Assembly: GCA_009693335.1 (NCBI GenBank)
Contig: SHXK01000013.1
Span: 1 to 32,280, forward strand
DNA length: 32,280 bases
Source of the DNA: Betaproteobacteria bacterium
GTDB taxonomy: Bacteria; Pseudomonadota; Gammaproteobacteria; Burkholderiales; SG8-39
Direction: 5' to 3'
The notes below the pieces were generated by a model. The model was not told where the DNA came from. It was given only the letters and a program-made list of their open reading frames with translations, and did not search any database. Shown piece after piece: positions 18,305-27,692 of the stretch (its first letter is position 1; each line of letters opens with the position of its first letter). A program made the position numbers and the translations under genes.

Positions 18305-19527
18305 TGACTGCCTTCATAGAGGATCCGCCAGCGCCCGTGGTCCTTGATCCAGTACTGGCGCTTGCGCATCGTGTTGGAAAGATTGCTCGACTGGTAGTCT
18401 TGGTCGAAGTTGACCACGATAAAACTCTCGCGTGGGTACTGCAGCATGGCGATCCGCGATACGGCCACCTTGATCCAGCTTTTCGCGCCATTCACCTTGC
18501 GTTTTTGCTGCGACCATGCCGCGAGATCCTGATCACCGGAATTGAAGCGTGCGGCATAATGGCCGAGATAGCGTTCGGCATCGCGGCTCTCCCAGGCGGA
18601 GCGCCAGGACTCGAAGGCATCAGCCAGCCCTTGGCGTTCGGTCTCCAGCGCCGTCGCCTCAGTCCACTCGATTTCGTCGGCGATGATCACCGGGGTAAGA
18701 CCGATCTGCACCGTCCTGCCTAGCGCTTCCAGGTCGGCATTGGCGAGCACGATGCAACCGTCGCTGGCGCGCGGCGCTCTGCTGTAAGTATCGGCAGGTG
18801 TGCCGTGCAGCCAGATGCCGTGGCCGTTGCGGCCGAGGCGCTTATCCCAGGCATTCGGATAGTTGATCGGGTAGGCGCCAGCGCCGTAAAAATCGGTGAG
18901 TTTTTGCCGCGGCAGCTTGGCGGTGACGTGGTAAACACCGAGCGGCGTCTTCTGGTCGCCCTCACGCGTTTTCTCCACGCCGTTCTTGCCCAGGGAGACG
19001 TAGTAGTCGGCGACGAACTGGGGGCGCCCAGCGGCGTTCTCGAACACGTAGAGCCGCGAGCGCTGCGAGTCCACCACCAGCGCATGTTTCTGGTCGGCGT
19101 GCATCTGCAGTAGGTAGCGTGGCAGGCGCTCGCCATTGGGCCGGTCGCGAAAGGCGCGCGACCGGAGCAGGACCTCGGCACGCAAGTCTTCCACCTTCTC
19201 TTGCGGCACGGTCTTGGGCACATTGCCGAAGTTCTCGAGCGCGTGTGCGTGCGCCAGCAGCAGGTCACCGCGTATCAGGTGCGCCAGTCGGAAATTCGGC
19301 TGCGTCGCGATCAATGCCTCGATCCGCTGCGCCGCGAGGTCGAGCCGGTTAACCTTGATCGCTTCAAGAACACCTATGAGCGCCTGTTCAGGTCCGGCGC
19401 CCGCAAGCGCTGGAACAGGCACGGCGCTCTCGGGCGTCTTAGGTGGCTCTGCGGCAAACCCTGCCGAGGCAAGGAGGAGGAGGGCGGTGGTGGCCAGGCG
19501 CAGGAAAGCGCCAGGCAAGGGACTCAA
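18301..19527 (-). CDS. Secreted L,D-transpeptidase with C-terminal NTF2-like (Cds6-type) domain
   Basis: It is predicted to form 3-3 crosslinks in peptidoglycan or attach proteins to it in the periplasm. The 408 residues comprise a signal peptide (1 to about 25), an alpha-helical region, a YkuD catalytic domain (about 147-283) with His241 and Cys258 in 'WLHGTP' and 'RASDGCIVL', and an NTF2-like domain (about 302-406). The start is TTG at 19527 overlapping the upstream stop as TTGA; it gives a good signal peptide and there is no better start. Its C-terminal domain resembles that of the TPR protein encoded immediately upstream. The exact substrate is unknown. Confidence 0.9.
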   Translation of the reverse strand: MSPLPGAFLRLATTALLLLASAGFAAEPPKTPESAVPVPALAGAGPEQALIGVLEAIKVNRLDLAAQRIEALIATQPNFRLAHLIRGDLLLAHAHALENFGNVPKTVPQEKVEDLRAEVLLRSRAFRDRPNGERLPRYLLQMHADQKHALVVDSQRSRLYVFENAAGRPQFVADYYVSLGKNGVEKTREGDQKTPLGVYHVTAKLPRQKLTDFYGAGAYPINYPNAWDKRLGRNGHGIWLHGTPADTYSRAPRASDGCIVLANADLEALGRTVQIGLTPVIIADEIEWTEATALETERQGLADAFESWRSAWESRDAERYLGHYAARFNSGDQDLAAWSQQKRKVNGAKSWIKVAVSRIAMLQYPRESFIVVNFDQDYQSSNLSNTMRKRQYWIKDHGRWRILYEGSQ

Positions 19528-20525
19528 TTGCCGACCCTCTCTTTCTGGATTAGCCAGCGACCTTCGGACCGAGCCAGTAGCAGGGTCTTGGTGATGCTGG
19601 TCAACTTGATGACATCCGAACGGTAGCCCTGGCGAAAGGTCACGCTAGCCTGGCCTTCGCCCGCAATGCGCACGGTCGGCGTATCCACGGTGACGGTAAT
19701 GCTCTTGGGCGCGCGGGTGCGCTGCCGGCGGGCTTGCTCCCAATCGGCGCGCGACTCGCCGCCGGGTGTCTTGAAGTCCTTGCCGTAAAACGCGAGGTAG
19801 CCATCCACGTCCTTGGCCGACCATGCTTGGGCCCAAGCGTTCACTGTCTCGAGTATCTCGGCGTTGCCGGCCTTCGGCGCAGCGGGCTTTTCCGCGATCG
19901 GCTTGGCGGCTTCGGCCGCAGCCACCGCCACGGGCGCTTTGATGAGTTCTTTCGGCGTGGCCAAAATGCTGGGGGTCACGGCCACTGCCACCGGCTTGGC
20001 CGGCGCGGAACCGCCCACCAGCTCGCGCACCAAGGCGAGCTTGTTCTTCGCCCCCGGATTGGCCGCGTCGATCTGCAGCGCCTTGTCATAAGCCTGGCTG
20101 GCGAGCTTGGCGTAAACGTCGCCCAGGTTTTCGTAGGCGGTGGCGTAGCTCGGATGGGTGCGGATCGACTGCTCGAGCGCGCTGCGCGCCTTGTCGTACT
20201 GGCCCAGAGAAGCGTAGATCACCGCGAGGTTGTTGAACGGCTCGGGAAGGTCGGGATAGTCCTTCGTTAGCGCCAGGAAAACATCGCTCGCGTCCTTGGT
20301 GTTGCCCTGCTCGGCAAAAATAAGTCCCTTGAGAAAGCGCGCCTGCGCGTCCTTGGGTTTGGTGGCCAGCGCTTTGTTCACGCGCTCCAGCGCTTGCTGG
20401 TACTGGCCGGATTTGAAAAATTTGCTGGAGTCCTGGATGTCATCGGCAAAGGCCGAACTGATGGTCGCGAGCAGCACGGCAATCAGCGCTGAGCGGATCG
20501 AGCCTGAGTCGGGGAAATTCATCAT
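19524..20525 (-). CDS. Secreted TPR protein with C-terminal NTF2-like (Cds6-type) domain
   Basis: This is a 333-residue exported protein of unknown function. Residues 1-27 form a signal peptide ('ALIAVLLATISSAFA'), about 30-168 contain TPR repeats (for example 'QYQQALERVNKALATKPKD', 'PFNNLAVIYASLGQYDKA' and 'AYENLGDVYAK'), 173-220 are an Ala/Pro/Lys linker, and 223-331 an NTF2-like domain. The frame is open further upstream to 20609, but ATG 20525 or the adjacent ATG 20522 gives a proper signal peptide. The longer version from 20564 would put 13 polar residues in front. No Shine-Dalgarno precedes it. It leads the operon TPR, L,D-transpeptidase, cyclophilin, lpxH and may assist the transpeptidase. 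Confidence 0.85.
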   Translation of the reverse strand: MMNFPDSGSIRSALIAVLLATISSAFADDIQDSSKFFKSGQYQQALERVNKALATKPKDAQARFLKGLIFAEQGNTKDASDVFLALTKDYPDLPEPFNNLAVIYASLGQYDKARSALEQSIRTHPSYATAYENLGDVYAKLASQAYDKALQIDAANPGAKNKLALVRELVGGSAPAKPVAVAVTPSILATPKELIKAPVAVAAAEAAKPIAEKPAAPKAGNAEILETVNAWAQAWSAKDVDGYLAFYGKDFKTPGGESRADWEQARRQRTRAPKSITVTVDTPTVRIAGEGQASVTFRQGYRSDVIKLTSITKTLLLARSEGRWLIQKERVGN

Positions 20526-20528
20526 TGT

Positions 20529-20534
20529 GTTATA
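20529..20534 (-). promoter_or_regulatory. -10-like hexamer just before the TPR gene start
   Basis: On the minus strand TATAAC (20534 to 20529) is followed by ACA and then ATGATG. A start seven bases after the hexamer falls on the A of the second ATG (20522). With no Shine-Dalgarno, a leaderless mRNA is possible. No convincing -35 is seen. Confidence 0.3.
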
Positions 20535-20577
20535 GTTTTCAAGGCCATACAGAATCTTGTTCATTCTAGACCAAGCC

Positions 20578-20600
20578 CTGCCCCTTAACAACTTGGGCAG
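20578..20600. other. Inverted repeat between the TPR gene and cysS
   Basis: CTGCCC (20578-20583) and GGGCAG (20595-20600) form a perfect six-base inverted repeat with an 11-base centre, in the divergent gap. It overlaps the -35 of the cysS promoter candidate. No T tract follows on either strand, so an operator is likelier than a terminator, if it is functional at all. Confidence 0.25.
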
Positions 20601-20620
20601 CTTCGACAACTTAGTAGACT
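20593..20620 (+). promoter_or_regulatory. Promoter candidate for cysS
   Basis: TTGGGC (20593-20598) and TAGACT (20615-20620) have a 16-base spacer and sit 27 bases before the cysS ATG, leaving room for the AGGA ribosome site. Box matches are modest. Confidence 0.25.
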
Positions 20621-20647
20621 TTGGCCAACGCAGGACAGGAATCCCGC

Positions 20648-22024
20648 ATGCTCCGCATCTATAACTCGCTCGTTAGGGATAAGCAGGACTTTGTGCCGAT
20701 ACGCCCCGGCGAGGTGCGCATGTACGTCTGCGGCATGACCGTCTACGACCTCTGCCACCTCGGGCACGGACGGATGATGGTCGCCTTCGACGTGGTGCGC
20801 CGTTGGCTGCGCGCCAGCGGCTACCGCGTCACCTACGTGCGCAATATCACCGATATCGACGACAAGATCATCAAGCGCGCCGCCGAGAACGGGGAAACGA
20901 TCGGTGCGTTGACAGAGCGATACATCCGCGCGATGGATGAGGACGTCGGTGCACTCGGTGTGGAGAAGCCCGACCACGAGCCACGCGCTACACAGTACGT
21001 ACCGCAGATGATCGCCATGATCCAGAAGCTGCAGGCGAACGGTCTCGCCTACCAGGCGGCAGACGGCGACGTGAACTATCCGGTGCGAAAATTCCAGGGT
21101 TACGGCAAGCTCTCCGGGAAATCGCTCGATGACCTGCGTGTGGGCGAGCGGGTTGAGCCCGCAGCGGCGAAGCACGATCCGCTCGATTTCGTGCTTTGGA
21201 AGCACTCCAAACCGGGCGAGCCGACCTGGCCCTCGCCCTGGGGTGCTGGCCGCCCGGGCTGGGCGATCGAATGCTCGGCGATGAGCTGCTCGCTACTCGG
21301 CGATCGCTTTGACATCCACGGCGGCGGCCAGGATTTGCAGTTTCCGCACCACGACAACGAAATCGCGCAGTCTGAAGGCGCCAGCGGAGCAGAGGCAGGC
21401 GGCAAGTTCGTGAATTACTGGATGCACAACGGCTTCCTGCGCGTGGACGACTCGAAAATGTCGAAGTCGCTCGGCAATTTCTTCACCATCCGCGAGATCC
21501 TCAAGGTCTTCGATCCGGAAGTGGTGCGCTTGTTCATCGTCAGGTCACATTACCGCAGTGCACTGAACTACTCAGACGCGCATCTCGACGACGCGAAAGC
21601 CGCGCTCACCCGCCTGTATACCGCGCTCAAGAATGTTTCTTCGGGAGACTCCAAGCCTGACTGGAGCGAAGCGCACGCCCAGAGATTCAAGGCGGCGCTC
21701 GACGACGATTTCAACACGCCCGAGGCGATGGCAGAGTTGTTCAATCTCGCCAACGAAATTGGGCGCGGAAATAATCATCTCGTCCCTCAGCTAAAGGCGC
21801 TGGCTGGGGTGCTCGGGTTGCTGCAGCGTGACCCGCAGGCTTTCTTGCAGGCCGGTACCGGCAGCGGACCGACCGACCAGGAGATCGCAGAAATGATCAA
21901 GGCTCGCCTGGTGGCGCGCCAGAAAAAAAACTACGCCGAAGCCGACCGGATCCGCAAGGAACTCGAGGCGGTGGGCGTGCTTCTCGAGGATAGTCCCCAG
22001 GGCACGACTTGGCGGCGGGCGTAA
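20648..22024 (+). CDS. cysS: Cysteine--tRNA ligase
   Basis: It charges tRNA-Cys in the cytoplasm. ATG 20648 (458 residues, 'MLRIYNSL') has AGGA seven bases upstream; an in-frame start at 20621 is rejected because it adds non-homologous residues. The class I signature HLGH is at 37-40 and KMSKS at 270-274. Zinc ligands appear as Cys28 in '[10 protein letters not shown]', a cysteine in '[10 protein letters not shown]' and the '[19 protein letters not shown]' segment. Near the 3' end an A8 run (about 21923-21930) lies in Gln-Lys-Lys-Asn codons. It converges on dnaJ with only 15 bases between and no terminator seen. Confidence 0.97.
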   Translation: MLRIYNSLVRDKQDFVPIRPGEVRMYVCGMTVYDLCHLGHGRMMVAFDVVRRWLRASGYRVTYVRNITDIDDKIIKRAAENGETIGALTERYIRAMDEDVGALGVEKPDHEPRATQYVPQMIAMIQKLQANGLAYQAADGDVNYPVRKFQGYGKLSGKSLDDLRVGERVEPAAAKHDPLDFVLWKHSKPGEPTWPSPWGAGRPGWAIECSAMSCSLLGDRFDIHGGGQDLQFPHHDNEIAQSEGASGAEAGGKFVNYWMHNGFLRVDDSKMSKSLGNFFTIREILKVFDPEVVRLFIVRSHYRSALNYSDAHLDDAKAALTRLYTALKNVSSGDSKPDWSEAHAQRFKAALDDDFNTPEAMAELFNLANEIGRGNNHLVPQLKALAGVLGLLQRDPQAFLQAGTGSGPTDQEIAEMIKARLVARQKKNYAEADRIRKELEAVGVLLEDSPQGTTWRRA

Positions 22025-22039
22025 CATCCATTTCGAGAC

Positions 22040-23164
22040 TCAGCCCTCGAAGAATTCCTTCACCTTGTCGAACCAGCCTTTGGCGCGCGGGTTGTGGCGC
22101 GCCGCATCTTTCTGGCTGATCACTTCGAACTCTTGTAAGAGCTCGCGCTGGCGCGGGTTAAGGTTCACCGGTGTCTCGACCACCACTTGGCAGAACAAAT
22201 CGCCCAGCGACTGGCTGCGCACGCCCTTGATCCCCTTGCCGCGCAGACGGAAGGTCTTGCCGCTCTGGGTTTCAGGCGGCACTTTGATGCGTGCGCTGGC
22301 TTCCAGCGTCGGGACCTCGATTTCCCCGCCGAGCGCCGCGACGGTGAATGACACCGGCATCTCGCAATGCAGGTCGTCGTGGTCGCGACGGAACACGGCG
22401 TGCGGTTTCAGGTGCACCTGAACGTAAAGGTCTCCTGGCGGGCCGCCGTTGACCCCAGCTTCGCCTTCGCCGGACAGGCGCACCCGGTCGCCTTCGTCGA
22501 CGCCGGCCGGAATCTTCACTGACAGCGTTTTCTGGTGCTTGATACGCCCGGCGCCGCTGCAGCTGGCGCAGGGGTGCACGACCATTTTTCCGGAGCCGTG
22601 GCAGCGTGGGCAGGTCTGTGCGATGGAGAAAGGGCCTTGCGAAACACGCACCTGGCCTGCGCCGCGGCAGGTGCTGCAGGTCTGCGGTTGGGTGCCGGGT
22701 TTGGCGCCTAAGCCCTCGCAGGTGGTGCACTTGGCCAGTGTCGGGATGCGGATCTTGGTCTCGAAGCCATGCGCTGCCTGCTCCAGCGCAATCTCGAGGT
22801 TGTAGCGCAGGTCGGCGCCGCGGAACACATTGGAGCGGCCGCTGCGCGCGCCGCCAAAGATGTCGCCGAAGATATCGCTGAAGGCGTCGCCGAAACCGCC
22901 TTGCCCGAAGCTTGCGCCAGCGCCGACTGCAGCCGACGGGTCAACACCGGCATGGCCGTATTGGTCATAAGCCGGCCGTTTCTGCGGATTGCTGAGGACT
23001 TCGTAGGCTTCTTTTGCCTCCTTGAAACTGTCTTCAGCCTTCGGGTTGTCCGGATTGCGATCCGGATGCCACTTCATGGCGAGTTTCCGGTACGCCTTCT
23101 TGATGTCTTCCTCCGGGGCGTCCCGATTAATCCCTAGCACCTCATAGTAGTCACGCTTTGCCAC
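22040..23164 (-). CDS. dnaJ: Chaperone protein DnaJ
   Basis: This J-domain co-chaperone stimulates DnaK ATPase and delivers unfolded clients. The 374-residue protein has the J domain with HPD at 33-35, a Gly/Phe-rich segment (about 80-115), four zinc repeats of the CxxCxGxG type ('CTTCEGLG', 'CSTCRGAG', 'CPRCHGSG', 'CASCSGAG') and the C-terminal substrate domains. The start is GTG at 23164, preceded by AAGGGA at a suitable distance. It lies 29 bases after dnaK. I see no separate sigma-32 promoter for it. Confidence 0.97.
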   Translation of the reverse strand: MAKRDYYEVLGINRDAPEEDIKKAYRKLAMKWHPDRNPDNPKAEDSFKEAKEAYEVLSNPQKRPAYDQYGHAGVDPSAAVGAGASFGQGGFGDAFSDIFGDIFGGARSGRSNVFRGADLRYNLEIALEQAAHGFETKIRIPTLAKCTTCEGLGAKPGTQPQTCSTCRGAGQVRVSQGPFSIAQTCPRCHGSGKMVVHPCASCSGAGRIKHQKTLSVKIPAGVDEGDRVRLSGEGEAGVNGGPPGDLYVQVHLKPHAVFRRDHDDLHCEMPVSFTVAALGGEIEVPTLEASARIKVPPETQSGKTFRLRGKGIKGVRSQSLGDLFCQVVVETPVNLNPRQRELLQEFEVISQKDAARHNPRAKGWFDKVKEFFEG

Positions 23165-23193
23165 CCGCGGTTTCCCTTAATTCTTTCTCCGAC

Positions 23194-25131
<1,938 letters not shown>

Positions 25132-25140
25132 GTCAGTTCC

Positions 25141-25725
25141 TCAATTCGTATTCAAGTTGCTGTCAGAGATGGGGTTTGCGCCCGTGTTTTCAAGAGGTTT
25201 CGAAACCGTGACCAGCGCCGGACGGAGGATCCGGTCGTGTAGTCGCCAACCCTTGAGGATGACCGCGACGATCGTGTTCGGCTCGGTCGCCGACCCGAGC
25301 GTCGCCATTGCCTGGTGCTTGTGCGGATCGAAACGCTCGCCCAGCAGTGGGACGATTTCACTCAGACTGGCTTTCTGGAAGGCAGCTTTCAGTTGGCGCA
25401 GGGTCAGTTCAAGACCGTCATGCAGCGCCGGTGCCAGGCCGTCGCCCTGGGCTTGCGGGGAATTTGCACCGGCGGCGAGCGCCGCTTCGAGGCTGTCCAT
25501 CACCGGCAGCAGTCCTTCGGCCAAGCGCTCGACGCCAAATTTGTGGGCGGCCGCGACGTCGACTTGTGCGCGTTTGCGGATGTTTTCGGCTTCCGCGACC
25601 GCCCGCATCCAGGCGTCGCGTTGCTCGTCTACCCGCGCCTGTGCCTCGGCAAGCAGTTTGTCGAGGGTTTTTTCCTCGACCGGTGTAGGGGTGTTTCCAT
25701 CCTGCGAATCAGGGGTTTCGGACAT
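25141..25725 (-). CDS. grpE: Nucleotide exchange factor GrpE
   Basis: It releases ADP from DnaK. It has 194 residues: an acidic N-terminus, a long coiled-coil (about 18-65, including 'KLLAEAQARVDEQRDAWMRAVAEAENIRKRAQ' in part) and a C-terminal beta domain with 'FDPHKHQAMATL' and 'GWRLHDRILRPALVTVSK'. ATG 25725 is clear, but no Shine-Dalgarno precedes it, and the sigma-32 promoter upstream predicts a leader of only about 6-8 bases. The gene order grpE-dnaK-dnaJ is standard. Confidence 0.96.
   Translation of the reverse strand: MSETPDSQDGNTPTPVEEKTLDKLLAEAQARVDEQRDAWMRAVAEAENIRKRAQVDVAAAHKFGVERLAEGLLPVMDSLEAALAAGANSPQAQGDGLAPALHDGLELTLRQLKAAFQKASLSEIVPLLGERFDPHKHQAMATLGSATEPNTIVAVILKGWRLHDRILRPALVTVSKPLENTGANPISDSNLNTN
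25169..25194 (-). promoter_or_regulatory. Sigma-32 heat-shock promoter of dnaK (inside grpE)
   Basis: On the minus strand CTTGAA (25194 to 25189) and CCCCAT (25174 to 25169) are separated by 14 bases, with the wider context TCTTGAAAA and ACCCCATCT matching the RpoH consensus. Transcription would start near 25160, leaving a leader of about 30 bases with the dnaK ribosome site GAGGAA. It lies in the last codons of grpE, so it is also protein-coding. Confidence 0.8.
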
Positions 25726-25739
25726 ATAGGTTGCGGGAG

Positions 25740-25765
25740 ATGGGGGCTAGCAGCGCGACTTCAAG
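25740..25765 (-). promoter_or_regulatory. Sigma-32 heat-shock promoter of grpE (overlapping hemH stop)
   Basis: On the minus strand CCCCTTGAAG contains CTTGAA (25765 to 25760). It is followed after 14 bases by CCCCAT (25745 to 25740) in CCCCCATCT, a near-perfect RpoH promoter. The -35 includes the hemH TGA stop. The predicted start, around 25731-25733, is only some 6-8 bases before the grpE ATG. Confidence 0.8.
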
Positions 25766-26684
25766 GGGCCGTTTCGACTATTTTAGCCAGTGCCTCGAGC
25801 CACTCGGGCGCCTCGTTCAGACAAGGCAGGGCGTGGAATTCCCGGCCGCCTGCCCGCAGAAACGTTCGCCGCCCCTGGATTGCGATTTCCTCCAAGGTTT
25901 CGAGGCAGTCCGAGACAAAGCCCGGGCACACAACATCAACCCTAGCGACACCCTCGCGCGCAAGCGCGACCAGTACCGGCTCGGTGTAAGGCTGTAGCCA
26001 TTGCGCGGCGCCGAAACGGGATTGGAAAGTCAGGATCCAGTCCTTGGCTTTTAATTGCATCGCCTCTGCCAGCAGGCGGGCGGTTTCCCTGCACTGACGT
26101 TCGTAAGGATCGCCCAGCTCGACGGCGCGCTTGGGCAGACCGTGAAAGCTCATCAGCAATTTTTCGCCCTTGCCGTGGGCGGCCCAATGGCGCTGCACGC
26201 CGCTGGCGAGCGCAGCGATGTAGGCGGGATGGTCGTGAAAATTCTCGACCATCGGGATCCTGGGGCCAATCACGTCGCGGATGCTCTCGGTGGTGCTGCG
26301 GGAATACTGTGGGTAGAGCGGCACGACGGTAATTTTCTTGCAATCCGAGAGCTTACTCAGCCCATCCGTAATTGTCGGCTCTCCGTAGCGCATTGCATGT
26401 GCTACGGATATTTTTTTCTGCAACAGAACATCCCTCAATAAATCCGCTTGCCGTCGCGTATGCACGGCCAAGGGCGAGCCTTCCGTGGTCCAGATGGCCT
26501 GGTACTTTCGGGCGCTTTGCGCGGGCCTGGTTCTCAGGACGATGGCGTGCAGAATCGGCAGCCAGAGGAATCTTGGCAATTGGACTACCCGCGGATCGGA
26601 GAGAAACTCGGCCAGGTAGCGACGCACCGCGGCAGCGCTCGGCGCCGCGGGCGTTCCCAAGTTGACGAGCAGGATGCCTTTCAG
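25761..26684 (-). CDS. hemH: Ferrochelatase, probable CTG start
   Basis: It inserts Fe(II) into protoporphyrin IX, the last step of haem synthesis. The active-site His181 in 'SFHGLPKRAV' and Glu262 in 'CLETLEEI' are present, as are 'PLYPQYSRST' and 'FQSRFGAAQWL'. The conserved first strand 'GILLVNLGTP' lies upstream of the only ordinary start (TTG 26660), so the protein must begin earlier. The only candidate before the in-frame TGA of the receptor gene is CTG at 26684, giving 'MKGILLVNLGTP' and 307 residues, three fewer N-terminal residues than E. coli HemH. No clear Shine-Dalgarno is seen, and coupling to the receptor gene 15 bases upstream is likely. An AT-rich patch lies at 26396-26445. 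Confidence 0.92.
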   Translation of the reverse strand: MKGILLVNLGTPAAPSAAAVRRYLAEFLSDPRVVQLPRFLWLPILHAIVLRTRPAQSARKYQAIWTTEGSPLAVHTRRQADLLRDVLLQKKISVAHAMRYGEPTITDGLSKLSDCKKITVVPLYPQYSRSTTESIRDVIGPRIPMVENFHDHPAYIAALASGVQRHWAAHGKGEKLLMSFHGLPKRAVELGDPYERQCRETARLLAEAMQLKAKDWILTFQSRFGAAQWLQPYTEPVLVALAREGVARVDVVCPGFVSDCLETLEEIAIQGRRTFLRAGGREFHALPCLNEAPEWLEALAKIVETAP

Positions 26685-26692
26685 GACTGTAC

Positions 26693-26709
26693 GCCGGTTT
26701 CAGTCCGGC
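26693..26709 (-). other. Hairpin over the receptor gene stop codon
   Basis: On the minus strand GCCGG-ACTGAAA-CCGGC forms a five-base-pair hairpin whose loop contains the TGA stop of the receptor gene. It ends nine bases before the proposed hemH CTG. There is no T tract. It could influence coupling or mRNA stability; the stem is short. Confidence 0.3.
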
Positions 26710-27668
26710 TTCGCGCCGGTGTCCCGGACCACCTTGCCCCACTTGTCGATTTCCGCCCTCACATAGTCGGCGACTTGTTGCGGTGAGCCGCCAAGCGGAT
26801 CGAAGGCCAGCGCCGCCAGCCGTTCGCGCAGATCGGCACTCTGGATTGCGGTGTTGATTGATTCGTTCAGCTTCAGGACGATGGCGGGCGCGGTGCCGGC
26901 GGGAAAAAACACCGCAATCCAGGTGTAATCCTGCAGGCTGGGAAAGCCCGCTTCGGCGAGCGTTGGCACCTCGGGGAGCGCGGCAATGCGCTGGCTGCTG
27001 GAGATCGCCAAAGCACGTAGTTTTCCGGCCTTGATCTGGGCCAGGGGCCCTGAAATCGCCCCTGCACCGACAACCGGCTCGCCGGACATGACTGCCGCGA
27101 CCATCGGACCGGCGCCGCGGAAGTGCACCGGCGTGACATCTAGTTTGGCGAGCACGCGAAACAGATTTTCCGCCGTCAGGTGCGGCGTGGTTCCGATGCC
27201 GGGTGAGGCGTAGGCGAGCTTCGCGGACTTCGCCAGGTGGAGGAATTCCGCGATATTTTTCGCCGGAGAACTGGCATTGACGAAGATCATGTTGGGCTGC
27301 GAGGCGATCAAGGCAGTGGGGATGAATTCGCGCTCGGCGTCATAACCCGGGTTAGGGAATAGGCTGACATTGACGGCGAATGCCGAGGTCGTCAGCAGCG
27401 CCGTGTAGCCATCCGGCGCCGCTTTCGCCACGGCGGCGGCGCCGATATTGCCGCCCGCACCGGCGCGATTCTCGACCAGCACCTGTTGGCCAAGGAGTTC
27501 GGTCAACTTTTGTCCTGTCAATCGGGCGGCGATGTCCGCTGGCCCGCCCGGCGCAAACGCCACCACCAGCCGTAGTGGCTTGGTCGGCCAGGTCTGGGCG
27601 ATCGCCGGCTCGGCCATGGCAAATGTCAGCAGCAGCGCGGTGAAAAATTCTCTTGGCATGGTCTTCAT
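26700..27668 (-). CDS. Bug/TctC-family periplasmic substrate-binding protein
   Basis: This is an extracytoplasmic receptor of the tripartite tricarboxylate transporter type; the ligand is unknown (often a carboxylate). Its 322 residues have a signal peptide ending near 'AIAQTWPTKP', then the family segments 'LRLVVAFAPGGPADIAARL', 'VENRAGAGGNIGAAAVAKA' and 'PDGYTALL', and a late 'VPTLAEAGFP'. AGGAG at 27678-27674 supports ATG 27668. No TctA or TctB membrane gene is in the window, so it is an orphan receptor. It sits between hrcA (24 bases away) and hemH, where a chaperone-haem cluster would not be expected to carry it, suggesting insertion. Its base composition does not stand out. Confidence 0.93.
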   Translation of the reverse strand: MKTMPREFFTALLLTFAMAEPAIAQTWPTKPLRLVVAFAPGGPADIAARLTGQKLTELLGQQVLVENRAGAGGNIGAAAVAKAAPDGYTALLTTSAFAVNVSLFPNPGYDAEREFIPTALIASQPNMIFVNASSPAKNIAEFLHLAKSAKLAYASPGIGTTPHLTAENLFRVLAKLDVTPVHFRGAGPMVAAVMSGEPVVGAGAISGPLAQIKAGKLRALAISSSQRIAALPEVPTLAEAGFPSLQDYTWIAVFFPAGTAPAIVLKLNESINTAIQSADLRERLAALAFDPLGGSPQQVADYVRAEIDKWGKVVRDTGAKPD

Positions 27669-27692
27669 GGATACTCCTAGTTTTAGTCCCGC

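Noticed and set aside
22025-22039. Shared terminator between convergent cysS and dnaJ
   Set aside because: Only 15 bases separate the stops and no hairpin with a T tract was found on either strand.
26684-26700. TctC-HemH fusion by read-through of the in-frame TGA
   Set aside because: The two products belong in different compartments, nothing resembling a selenocysteine element is evident, and restart at CTG explains the arrangement more simply.
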